A DNA stretch of 64,000 nucleotides from Saprospiraceae bacterium. GTDB lineage: Bacteria; Bacteroidota; Bacteroidia; Chitinophagales; Saprospiraceae. Below, in pieces: positions 26,201 to 32,982 of this stretch. The notes beneath the pieces were generated by a model. That model did no database searches. It was given only the letters and a program-made list of their open reading frames with translations, and was not told the DNA's origin. The stretch is taken from assembly GCA_022842725.1 (NCBI GenBank), contig JALHOZ010000020.1, positions 1 to 64,000 of the forward strand. The letters are read 5' to 3'. Position 1 is the first letter of the stretch. Each line of letters begins with the position of its first letter. A program made the position numbers and the translations under genes.

Positions 26201-27892
26201 ATTACGCCGACGATTCAATCTACGGTCACACCTTCCACCTGCGGTATGTCCAACGGAAGTATCGAACTTTCCATCACACCGGCCGGAAGTTATACTTTCA
26301 ACTGGTCAAACGGAGCAATCACTGAAGACCTGGCCAATCTCAGTGTAGGTATGTATTCCGTCACGGTCACCAATCCGGAAGGATGTTTTGCTTTAACCAC
26401 GATTGAAATCCTCAACAACAATACGTCATTTTCCGTAACGGCTATGACTACTGCCAATACTTCCTGCACCACGCCAAACGGAAGTATCGATGTCACGATC
26501 AGCCCTTCGGGAATGTATACGTTTATTTGGTCAAACGGTGCGACAAGTGAAGATGTCACGTCCCTTTCCAGTGGTAATTACGTGGTTACAGTGAGTGATG
26601 GCAATGGTTGTTCTTCGTCAGAAACTTATATGGTGACCAATAATACCACCACACCGACGATTCAATCTACGGTCACAGCGGCTGCCTGCGGTTTGTCCAA
26701 CGGTAGTATCGATCTTACCATAACTCCTTCCGGAAGTTATACGTTTGTCTGGTCCAACGGAGCTACGACAGAAGATTTATCCAATCTCTCGGTGGGAATG
26801 TATTCCGTCACGGTCACCAATCCAGAAGGATGTTCGGCACTCTCCACATTTGAAATCATCAACAACAATACGTCATTTTCGGTAACGGCTATAACTACCG
26901 CCAATACTTCCTGCACCACGCCAAACGGAAGTATCGATGTCACGGTCAGTCCAACGGGAACGTATACCATTACGTGGGCTGACAGTCAATCCGGGTTTTT
27001 TAGGGAATTTTTATCGGGTGGTGATTACAAATTTACCATCACCGATGATTCGGGTTGTAATTTTTTCCAAAATGTAGTTATAGAAGACAAACCTTCTATA
27101 CCCGTAGTTGAGATATCGGCGATACAACCGGATTGTTCATTAGCAACAGGTTTGGTAGTTTTTACATCAAATGAAGAACTTTCGGCAATAGAATATTCGA
27201 CAGATGGTGGTTTGACCTATATTTCCTGTTCGATACCTTTGTTGTTAGCGCAGGGCAATTATGTGATTTTGGTGCGGAATAATGAAGGATGTATAACATC
27301 AAAGACATTAACCATCCAAAAAACGCCGGCACAGGAAGGTCTTTTTATCGATCACATAGACTATTCTGAGGACGACGTAAACCATCTTCATGTATTGTTA
27401 CAAGGTATTACTGCAGATGACATCGATACTGTGATGTGGACACCGATGGTTGATATTGTAATGGATTTTGGCAATATCGAAAATATGTTACATCCGGAAA
27501 TTACCCATCCTGACAGTTTTTTTTATCAGGTAATCATTTGGACCAAAGCAGGTTGTTCGGATACGGCAACGATATCAAACAGGGTTTCTGAAAATCCTGA
27601 GATTCTGGCTCCTAACATTATTCAAACCAACAGTACAAGTGGTAATGATAAATTTTATTTATGGTCAGAATCGCAGGAAGTGGTTTTGGTAAAAAACCTT
27701 ACGATATACGAAAGGTGGGGAGAAAAAGTGTTTTTACGTGAAAACTTTCCGATCAATCAACCGGAATATGGTTGGAATGGAGAATTTCGCGGTTCTCCGG
27801 CGATTCAGGGCGTATATGTTTGGGTAGCTGAAGTTTTATTAAAAAATAATAAAACCATCAGGCTATATGGTGATGTTACAGTTATCAGGTAG
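23222..27892 (+). CDS. Giant SprB-like repeat adhesin with gliding-motility C-terminal domain (T9SS type B)
   Basis: A 1556-residue secreted protein. The TTG start gives a good signal peptide (MFFKSVTYHVLLTVIFLTAV...FLAAQ); no in-frame ATG precedes the hydrophobic core. Residues 30-330 contain diverged Ig-like/SprB-type repeats (TYLWSTSETTQDIS...GTYSVTISDSNGC). Residues about 334-1227 hold six near-identical 149-residue units, each made of two half repeats with WSNGATSEDITSL and WSNGATTEDLSNL, followed by part of a seventh. The end (TSGNDKFYLWSESQEVVLVKN, YERWGEKVFLRENF, WNGEFRG, GVYVWVAEV) is the CHU_C gliding-motility-associated domain, used for type IX export with type B signals. It is probably a surface adhesin, whose repeat number may vary by recombination. 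Confidence 0.9.
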   Translation: MFFKSVTYHVLLTVIFLTAVLSMPQFLAAQVHCKVLIFIEPDLCDDNNVILHAAPWNYTPPFTYLWSTSETTQDISVPAGSGTYSVTISDSNGCTAAHSVDLNAFNFTFNIQQYGGCPNEGIQLTIDWHDFTNPGNYEFLWSNGDMTSVATVTTPGNYSVTITDPDTGCSAVRDIDVVIYPEPIPVINGPMNLCSGQTAVLTLSGGPFSSIYWFPGGWDTETVTITEPDVYTVTVYNDFGCMGMATFEVLPGGIDPILSGPMFMCNGQDVTLFVVNENDFDDFLWSNGETSASIVVNTPGIYEITVTDVNNCTSFGQIEVLENIFTIDEVITANTSCATPNGSIDVTVSPSGTYTFIWSNGATSEDITSLSVGDYMVTVSDGNGCSSIETFMVANNTTTPTIQSTVTPSTCGLPNGSIDLTITPSASYTFIWSNGATTEDLSNLAVGMYSVTVTNQEGCSALSTFEIINNNTSFSVTAITTANTSCTSPNGSIDITVNPSGTYTFIWSNGATSEDITSLSGGDYVVTVSDGNGCSSVETFMVANNTITPTIQSTVTPATCGMSNGSIDLTIIPSGSYTIVWSNGATTEDLANLVVGMYSVTVTNPEGCSASSTIEIINNNTSFSVTAMTTTNTSCTTPNGSINVTVSPTGTYTFIWSNGATSEDITSLSGGDYLVTVSDGNGCSSLETFIVTNNTITPTIQSTVIPSICGMPNGSIDLTIIPSGSYTIVWSNGATTEDLSNLAVGMYSVTVTSPEGCFVLTTIEILNNNTSFSVTALITANTSCTTPNGSIDLTVSPSGTYTFIWSNGATSEDIISLSVGDYVVTVSDGNGCSSIETFMVANNTNTPTIQSTVTPSTCGLSNGSIDLTITPSGSYTFVWSNGATTEDLSNLSVGMYSVTVTNPEGCSASSTIEILNNNTSFSVTAMTTANTSCTTLNGSINLTVSPPGTYTFIWSNAATSEDITSLYGGDYMVTVSDGNGCSSIETLMVANNTITPTIQSTVTPSTCGMSNGSIELSITPAGSYTFNWSNGAITEDLANLSVGMYSVTVTNPEGCFALTTIEILNNNTSFSVTAMTTANTSCTTPNGSIDVTISPSGMYTFIWSNGATSEDVTSLSSGNYVVTVSDGNGCSSSETYMVTNNTTTPTIQSTVTAAACGLSNGSIDLTITPSGSYTFVWSNGATTEDLSNLSVGMYSVTVTNPEGCSALSTFEIINNNTSFSVTAITTANTSCTTPNGSIDVTVSPTGTYTITWADSQSGFFREFLSGGDYKFTITDDSGCNFFQNVVIEDKPSIPVVEISAIQPDCSLATGLVVFTSNEELSAIEYSTDGGLTYISCSIPLLLAQGNYVILVRNNEGCITSKTLTIQKTPAQEGLFIDHIDYSEDDVNHLHVLLQGITADDIDTVMWTPMVDIVMDFGNIENMLHPEITHPDSFFYQVIIWTKAGCSDTATISNRVSENPEILAPNIIQTNSTSGNDKFYLWSESQEVVLVKNLTIYERWGEKVFLRENFPINQPEYGWNGEFRGSPAIQGVYVWVAEVLLKNNKTIRLYGDVTVIR
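24221..26902 (+). repeat. Six tandem 447-bp repeats inside the adhesin gene
   Basis: The codons for NTSC begin at 24221, 24668, 25115, 25562, 26009 and 26456, exactly 447 bp apart, and a partial seventh copy begins at 26903. Each unit codes for 149 residues. The copies are highly alike at the DNA level, so homologous recombination or assembly collapse could change their number. Confidence 0.9.
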
Positions 27893-27951
27893 AATGAATT
27901 TGTATTGGTAAAGATTGTTTTAATTTTAAAAATTGATCTTGTAGGCAAATA

Positions 27952-27970
27952 GTAAACTATTTTAGTTTAC
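27952..27970 (+). terminator. Short hairpin downstream of the adhesin gene
   Basis: GTAAACTA and TAGTTTAC form an 8-bp stem with a 3-base loop, 60 bp after the stop. There is only a weak T-stretch after it, so a terminator role is tentative. Confidence 0.35.
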
Positions 27971-28074
27971 CTTTAATACAAGGAAAACCAATCGTTGCCT
28001 TTTATTGAAATAATATTTCATACAGAAAATAAACTGACACAAAAGTCCGTATGTACCAAATAATCTTTAAGCCA

Positions 28075-28410
28075 ATGAAAAACACATTTTGTTTGTTGAT
28101 AATGTTAACTTGTGTAATGAGTTTGATGATTTCCTGCTCCGATCCAACGGAAGCATGTTTTACCTATACACCAACAATAATCACAAGGAATACCACTGTA
28201 ACATTTGATGCATCGTGTTCAGAAAACGTTTCATTCTATTCCTGGAATTTTGGTGATGGCACAGTAGATACAACGACAACTTCCTTAACGGTTACACACC
28301 GGTTTTTTTCAACAGGTCAATTTAATGTAACCCTGCAAGCAAAAAGAAAAGACGGAGTTACCTTAGGTAAAGACAAACCGGAAACAACTCAAACCATTAC
28401 AGTCCAATAA
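28075..28410 (+). CDS. Small PKD-domain lipoprotein
   Basis: I start at MKNTFCLLIMLTCVMSLMISC, which gives a lipoprotein signal with a MISC lipobox. The frame opens eight codons earlier without adding a sensible feature. The mature protein of about 90 residues is a single PKD domain: TVTFDASCSENVSFYSWNFG then GDG, HRFFSTGQFNVTL, with the WNFGDG hallmark. PKD domains are beta-sandwiches in surface proteins that mediate protein or sugar contacts. It follows the adhesin gene by about 180 bp in the same direction and could be an accessory surface factor; this link is only positional. Confidence 0.85.
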   Translation: MKNTFCLLIMLTCVMSLMISCSDPTEACFTYTPTIITRNTTVTFDASCSENVSFYSWNFGDGTVDTTTTSLTVTHRFFSTGQFNVTLQAKRKDGVTLGKDKPETTQTITVQ

Positions 28411-29055
28411 AACAGTTCAGGTAGTACAACATTTTTTACGCTTAAAATACAACCGGAAAACAACTGATACATCTGATATGATAAGAAAGATGTATCTATG
28501 CCTTTATTGATTTATAAAAGGTTACTATTTCTTTTTTTTAAAATAACCAGGTACGTAAATTTAAAACGATTATTTTACAGTAAATATCAGATATGGTCTG
28601 TTTTTTTAAAATCCCTGTCTAAATAGCCGACATCCTTTGGAATAAAGTTTTCGGTCACTATAGATACGTCCGAAAACATTACAACAGACAGGTTGCAGTT
28701 TTATGTTGATGATCATCATGTTTTTTATAATGGGGCACATTAAAGAAAATGGGTCTTTCTTTTTTATTTCCGAATTTCAGTTGGTCTCAATTGCAGCATG
28801 ACACTTTCGTTATTTAAAGTTATTTTGTATTCTATGGAATTATGTTAAACCGGAACCCTCCTGGATCATGATGTATTATTAAGGATGTCTGGAATGGATC
28901 TGTGGTCTAGGGCTTATTGTGTAGCTTTTTATTATAAAAATGTTGTACTTTTGGCAGCATCATCAATTTTTCCTTGTGTCTTTTAAAGTGAGGAACTCCG
29001 GATATCAGGGACGATCTTAACAAATACCAGTAAAACCGAACAAAAGATGTGACAA
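28411..29055. other. Gene-free stretch before the cassette region
   Basis: About 645 bp with no convincing gene. A 9-bp stem with a 13-base loop (GATACATCT 28466-28474 and AGATGTATC 28488-28496) lies 55 bp after the PKD gene and may end its transcript. Confidence 0.45.
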
Positions 29056-29402
29056 ATGAAGACAGAAGAAATCATAGGTAAAGCCATTACAAACATTTAT
29101 TCATTGACGACGACGGAGGTTGGCGGTTTAGATTTTGGGGAGTGTTACATTATACCCTTCTAAGGAAAACATTGCAATTATCACCTGGCAAATTCATTCT
29201 TGTAGATTCAAGAAACAAAATGGTCTATCAAAGTTTGGAAAAACCGCAAGCGTATCGTAGCTTTGTAGCGGGTATAAGTAAGTTAGCTGTAACCCAAACA
29301 GACATTATTCAAAAAGAAATTGAATTAAGACAAAAAGTATATGAGAAATATAATAGTATTTATTTTGACAACTATATTCTTGACAAATTGCGGAGAATCT
29401 GA
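29056..29402 (+). pseudogene. Frameshifted small-protein remnant
   Basis: From ATG 29056 the frame reads MKTEEIIGKAITNIYSLTTT then EVGGLDFGECYIIPF and stops; the +2 frame continues plausibly as LVDSRNKMVYQSLEKPQAYR through KEIELRQKVYEKY. I recall a Bacteroidota family of about 110 residues starting MKTEDIIGKxITNIY...GLDxGEC, so this looks like a disabled copy. The end overlaps the start of the next lipoprotein gene, and GTTAGCTGTAACCC at 29283 may mark a cassette boundary within it. The family memory is not precise enough for a name. Confidence 0.45.
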
Positions 29403-29880
29403 AACAGAATATGCTACAAAATGGACAAGAGAAATTAAAGAAAAAATAATTGAAGATGCAAATCAAAAACCTGATAGAAGATTTTTAGATACAGCAAGTA
29501 ATCAACTGACATTATTTAAAGGAGACAAGAAATTAAAATACTATATGTTAAGACCAGAATTTGATAGCATAAAGAAAAAAATAATTTCAGTAGATACATT
29601 AGTTTCAATTTTTTATAGCAATGACCAGAATTTTGAACTTATTAGAGAGTTATGCCCTGCTATCGAAAGAAGTTTTGAAGGAGTTAGATATAAAGGAGAA
29701 CATTTAGGTTTAGCTGAATTTAGATTTTGTGATGGTAAACTCAAAGAACAAGGTTGCAGATATGAAGGAAATGTTGGTTTATGGAAAGAATGGGATGAAA
29801 ATGGAAACGTAATTAAGGAAACAGATAATGGAAAGACAGAAAAACTTGAAGGATTAAAAAACATTAAGTATGAGCGTTAA
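29341..29880 (+). CDS. Predicted lipoprotein with MORN-like C-terminus
   Basis: A 179-residue protein. MRNIIVFILTTIFLTNC is a compact lipoprotein signal (LTNC, Cys17). The mature part is mixed alpha/beta, and its end reads GEHLGLAEFRFCDGKLKEQG, then YEGNVGLWKEWDENGNVIKE, close to the toxin-antitoxin YwqK/MORN-type repeats (YxGxxGxWxxYxExGxLxxxxxY) seen in many Bacteroidota lipoproteins. Exact role unknown. It is a single gene followed within 30 bp by a long attC-like palindrome, so it may be a cassette gene. Its 5' end overlaps the remnant of the preceding broken gene. Confidence 0.7.
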   Translation: MRNIIVFILTTIFLTNCGESETEYATKWTREIKEKIIEDANQKPDRRFLDTASNQLTLFKGDKKLKYYMLRPEFDSIKKKIISVDTLVSIFYSNDQNFELIRELCPAIERSFEGVRYKGEHLGLAEFRFCDGKLKEQGCRYEGNVGLWKEWDENGNVIKETDNGKTEKLEGLKNIKYER

Positions 29881-29909
29881 AATGAAAATAGAATAATTTA
29901 AAATGGGCA

Positions 29910-30047
29910 GCAGCTAACATGGGTTTGGCAAAAGTGGGGCTTTTGTACTAGGCTGAACATTTGTACTTTCTATTAGCTTTTGTACTAAATTTGAACTTTG
30001 GTGCTTTCTAAACCCCACCTTCGCCAAGCCCAAAAACGTTATGCTGC
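29910..30047 (+). other. attC-like site between lipoprotein and secreted-protein genes
   Basis: The ends are GCAGC-TAAC (29910-29918) and GTTA-T-GCTGC (30038-30047). Paired inner arms are GGG/CCC, TGGC (29926-29929) with GCCA (30023-30026), and GTGGGG (29934-29939) with CCCCAC (30013-30018). The loop is about 70 bases. The double-arm palindrome with TAAC/GTTA ends matches integron attC architecture. It overlaps the apparent start of the next frame, so that gene probably starts at 30071. Confidence 0.6.
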
Positions 30048-30070
30048 AAAATAAAAAGACAAACACACAT

Positions 30071-30850
30071 ATGAGATTTGGATTTACATTAATAGTATTG
30101 TTTTTCTTCTCGATTGGATTTTCACAGAATAATGAGAATATTCCAGTAGTGAAGTCATTCGAATTAATTAATTCTATTGCATACTTGCCATCTGTTCATG
30201 GAGAAAGTGAATCGTATAAATTTAATTCTGGAAGATTAAAACACAAGTATAGCAAAACAAAGTTTTTTTGGCGATTTCATTGGAATTCACGCAAGTTGAT
30301 TACAACTTCAAACAAAGAGCAATTGTTAAAATCAGTTGAATATCTGATACAAAATAGAAACATTGAACTCTTTTCCATAGTACTGACTCATCAAGACAAA
30401 GATTCTCTTATATCAATGTCAAAAAAGAAAGATTATCTAGGATTTCCTTTTTATTCCTCAGACTATTCTGACCTGATAAAATATATTGATTCAAATGATA
30501 CTGTCAAAATTGAGATTAAAGAGTTCAATACTGAGTATAGTAAAACAACAGATGCATTAACCTCAGTAATTGACGGCGCACCATTTTGGATTACCTTAAA
30601 ATTAAGATTTAGCACAAATGATTCATTGAAATTTGAATATGTCGGGAACTTATGTGATAATGTTGAAGATACAAGTGTCGATGATTTTTTGTTGTTCTAC
30701 AATATTTATAAGGACTTTAATTTATTCAAATATTCTTCAATGGATAAATATTTCAGTAAAGCGAATCTTTACAGAGTGATTTTGAGATATATTGCATATA
30801 AAGAAAACCGGATTGATAGGCAGAATTATTATAAATTTGAGAACAAATAA
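30071..30850 (+). CDS. Secreted protein of unknown function in a cassette-like unit
   Basis: From ATG 30071 (MRFGFTLIVLFFFSIGFSQ) the protein is 259 residues with a signal peptide ending in GFSQ; the frame extends back to 30041, but those ten codons lie in the attC-like end. The mature part is hydrophilic and strand-rich, with many Asp, Lys, Asn and Ser residues. No known domain, lipobox or T9SS tail is seen. The gene is bracketed by GTTATGCTGC (30038) and GCAGCATAGC (30856), which are inverse to each other except for one base. That makes a self-contained 0.83-kb unit. Confidence 0.7.
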   Translation: MRFGFTLIVLFFFSIGFSQNNENIPVVKSFELINSIAYLPSVHGESESYKFNSGRLKHKYSKTKFFWRFHWNSRKLITTSNKEQLLKSVEYLIQNRNIELFSIVLTHQDKDSLISMSKKKDYLGFPFYSSDYSDLIKYIDSNDTVKIEIKEFNTEYSKTTDALTSVIDGAPFWITLKLRFSTNDSLKFEYVGNLCDNVEDTSVDDFLLFYNIYKDFNLFKYSSMDKYFSKANLYRVILRYIAYKENRIDRQNYYKFENK

Positions 30851-30855
30851 ATTAC

Positions 30856-30990
30856 GCAGCATAGCACTCAATATAAAAAATTGACGGGACAGTAGGTTAT
30901 TCAGTGGTTGTAGCTAGCTTAAACTTTTGTGTAATTGGATAGGTAATCGCCCGCAATCGACAACTTTTCATACCGCCACCGTTGTGTAGG
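30856..30990 (+). other. attC-like junction, chimeric arms
   Basis: The left end GCAGCATAGC matches the start of the preceding unit; the right end GTTGTGTAGG (30981-30990) matches the inverse of CCTATATAAC after parE. CGGG (30885-30888) pairs with CCCG (30950-30953). The two outer arms do not pair well with each other, as expected if site-specific recombination joined halves of different sites. Confidence 0.5.
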
Positions 30991-31002
30991 ATAAAAAATA
31001 AA

Positions 31003-31034
31003 TTTGTAAATATTACCAAATATTGGTAACTTTG
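31003..31034 (+). promoter_or_regulatory. parDE promoter with overlapping operator palindrome
   Basis: TTTG (31003-31006), 20 bases and TAACTTTG (31027-31034) match the Bacteroidota -33/-7 promoter. The palindrome TTACCAAATATTGGTAA (31013-31029) fills the spacer and overlaps the -7 box, a good site for autorepression by the ParD ribbon-helix-helix dimer. The start codon is at 31050. Confidence 0.7.
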
Positions 31035-31049
31035 TACTAAAATAGCAAA

Positions 31050-31301
31050 ATGGGTAAGAATACATCAATATCCTTAGGAAATCATTTTGAAGAATTTGTT
31101 CAAACAAGAATAGAGGAAGGAAGATATACAAATGTAAGTGAAGTGATAAGAGCCGGGTTAAGATTATTAGAAGAAGAAGAACAAAAGTTTTATGTTTTAC
31201 GAAAGGCAATCCAAGATGGAATTGACAGTGGAATAGCAGATGATTTCGACCCGAAAACACATCTGAAAGAATTAAAACGAAGAAAAAAGGTCAATGGCTA
31301 A
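31050..31301 (+). CDS. parD: Antitoxin of the ParD/CopG family
   Basis: An 83-residue protein. Residues 1-45 (MGKNTSISLGNHFEEFVQTR then GRYTNVSEVIRAGLRLLEEE) form the ribbon-helix-helix DNA-binding domain typical of ParD. Residues 45-83 are the flexible toxin-binding tail (KAIQDGIDSGIADDFDPKTH). It overlaps the toxin gene by 8 bp, the usual translational coupling. It should neutralise ParE and repress its own operon through the palindrome at 31013-31029. The pair is enclosed by cassette-like ends, in line with the stabilising role toxin-antitoxin modules play in large cassette arrays. Confidence 0.9.
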   Translation: MGKNTSISLGNHFEEFVQTRIEEGRYTNVSEVIRAGLRLLEEEEQKFYVLRKAIQDGIDSGIADDFDPKTHLKELKRRKKVNG

Positions 31302-31596
31302 GATTAATTTTACTAAAAAAGCCAAGATTGACTTAGAAGAAATATGGGAATATACTTATGAAACCTGGTCAGAAAAACAAGCTGATAAATATTACAATGA
31401 ACTTATTGAAAAATGCCTGGAATTAAAAAAAGATTTTGAACAAGGTAGAGACTATTCAATACTGTTCCTAAATTTGAAAGGTTATAAAGTTAGCAAACAC
31501 ATAATATTTTACAGGCTATTGGATAAAGGTAAAACAATTGAAATAGCAAGAATTCTACACGAGAAAATGGATCTTAAAAAACACCTGAATGAATGA
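31294..31596 (+). CDS. parE: ParE/RelE-superfamily toxin
   Basis: A 100-residue basic protein with the ParE pattern: FTKKAKIDLEEIWEYTYETW, QADKYYNELIEKCLEL, a GRDYSILFLNLKGYKVSKH strand region, and the terminal IFYRLLDKGKTIEIARILHE with an Arg at the position expected for the family. ParE toxins poison DNA gyrase; related RelE toxins cleave mRNA. The strong match to ParE helices and the ParD partner favour gyrase, but the target is inferred. It overlaps parD by 8 bp and ends just before an attC-like hairpin. Confidence 0.9.
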   Translation: MAKINFTKKAKIDLEEIWEYTYETWSEKQADKYYNELIEKCLELKKDFEQGRDYSILFLNLKGYKVSKHIIFYRLLDKGKTIEIARILHEKMDLKKHLNE

Positions 31597-31601
31597 ATCA
31601 C

Positions 31602-31678
31602 CCTATATAACAATGGCTATGATGATAGATTTCGCTATCGCTTCATCCATCATATTGCCCTGGACGTTACCACCAATG
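31602..31678 (+). other. Short attC-like site after parE
   Basis: CCTATATAAC (31602-31611) opens the site and GTTACCACCAATG closes it (31666-31678). TATGATG pairs with CATCATA, GAT with ATC, GGC with GCC, and TAAC with GTTA. At 77 bp this is the most compact and best-paired of the series. Confidence 0.6.
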
Positions 31679-31724
31679 CTAAAAGACACAAACGAAAATA
31701 TTTTTATTATTAATTTGTTTAGAA

Positions 31725-32798
31725 ATGATGCAGACAACATTTGGACATATGACAACTGAAAAAGAAAAATCACTTCAAACTATCCTTGACAAAACAGTTG
31801 ACGGTAAAAAGGTGTTTGGGTCATCTTTTGCTATTAAAAAAGACACATTTTTTTGGAATGGAGCATCAGGCAATTTGTTAATAAACCAACCTTATTTTAT
31901 TGCAAGCACCACCAAATTATTTACGACAGCAATAATTCTAAAACTAAGAGCAGAAAACAAACTTAGTCTTGAGGACAAAATCAGTAGCTATATTGATAAA
32001 TCAATTTTATCAGGACTGCATATATATTCAAAGAAAGATTATGCTGAAGAACTTACTATTAAACATTTACTTTCTCATACATCAGGTCTTCCTGACTACT
32101 TCCAGGGCAAAGGAACAAGTGGCAAAAGTTTGGAAAATGAGATAACAGGAGGTAACGACCAATTTTGGACTTTTGAACAAGCAATAGAAAGGACAAAAAA
32201 AATGAAACCGCTTTTTGTACCCGGGACGAAAGGGAAGGCAAACTATTCAGATGCAAATTTCCAACTATTAGGAAAAATCATTGAGATCATAACCCATAAA
32301 CCGTATGCCGAATATTGTAAAGAATTTATCACCCAGCCACTTGGTTTGACAAAGACCTATCTTTATCAGGACACAACGGACAAAACACCAAAGACACTTT
32401 ATTACAAGAACAACGAACTGAACATACCCCAGGCAATGACATCTTTTGGGGCAGATGGTGGAATGGTTTCAACTTCAACCGATATGCTTATTTTTATTGA
32501 AGCATTTTTTACCGGAAAATTATTCCCAAAAGAGTATATCAATGAATTGCAGGAATGGAATAAAATATTTTTTCCTATGAAATCAGGCATAGGAATTCAC
32601 TTGTTTAAACTTCCCTGGATTTTTAACCCGACTGGTGCTGTGCCATATTTTTTAGGTCATTCAGGACTTTCAGGAGCATTGGCGTATTACAGTCCTAAAG
32701 AAAATATATTTGTAGTCGGGACAGTTAATCAAGTTGCACATCCTGATATTTCCTTTAAGACAATGATTAAATTAACTCAACTAATAATGAAAAAGTGA
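31725..32798 (+). CDS. Beta-lactamase-fold serine hydrolase (class C/PBP4*-like)
   Basis: A 357-residue protein of the serine beta-lactamase-like family (Pfam Beta-lactamase). The nucleophile motif is S61-T-T-K64 (IASTTKLFT), the second is Y174-S-D (KANYSDANFQ), followed by GLTKTYLYQD, GADGGMVSTSTDM and a terminal HSGLSGAL in the place of KTG. The hydrolase or esterase substrate is unknown; true beta-lactamase activity is not implied. No signal peptide is present, so it is predicted to be cytoplasmic. The gene lies between GTTACCACCAATG (31666) and CATTGGTGGTAAC (32803), exact inverse copies of 13 bp, as a single-gene cassette. Confidence 0.85.
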   Translation: MMQTTFGHMTTEKEKSLQTILDKTVDGKKVFGSSFAIKKDTFFWNGASGNLLINQPYFIASTTKLFTTAIILKLRAENKLSLEDKISSYIDKSILSGLHIYSKKDYAEELTIKHLLSHTSGLPDYFQGKGTSGKSLENEITGGNDQFWTFEQAIERTKKMKPLFVPGTKGKANYSDANFQLLGKIIEIITHKPYAEYCKEFITQPLGLTKTYLYQDTTDKTPKTLYYKNNELNIPQAMTSFGADGGMVSTSTDMLIFIEAFFTGKLFPKEYINELQEWNKIFFPMKSGIGIHLFKLPWIFNPTGAVPYFLGHSGLSGALAYYSPKENIFVVGTVNQVAHPDISFKTMIKLTQLIMKK

Positions 32799-32802
32799 TA
32801 AA

Positions 32803-32957
32803 CATTGGTGGTAACACGGGTTTTACGTCGGTCTGGGTGACGTGCAAACCAGGGAATTTGAACTTCTGTTTAAGTTCAGTGCTGGTTGATCTCGTTTCTA
32901 AGGGCAAGATGATCCGAAACCTCCTGAACGCCAAACCCGAAACCGTTGACCAAACCT
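32803..32957 (+). other. attC-like site at the end of the cassette series
   Basis: It opens with CATTGGTGGTAAC, the exact inverse of the end at 31666, and finishes with AACCGTTGACC. CGGGTTT (32817-32823) pairs with AAACCCG, and an inner hairpin TGAACTT/AAGTTCA is present. I found no matching inverse end for the right half further downstream, so it is probably the array boundary. Confidence 0.5.
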
Positions 32958-32982
32958 TACAAATCATCAACAAACTCAAAAG

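Noticed and set aside
24124-26970. Minus-strand frames across the adhesin repeats
   Set aside because: They recur at the same 447-bp period as the plus-strand repeats and are shadows of the adhesin coding sequence.
28681-28990. Possible small RNA or riboswitch in the gap before the cassettes
   Set aside because: I could not find a conserved fold or a promoter with a terminator bounding a transcript.
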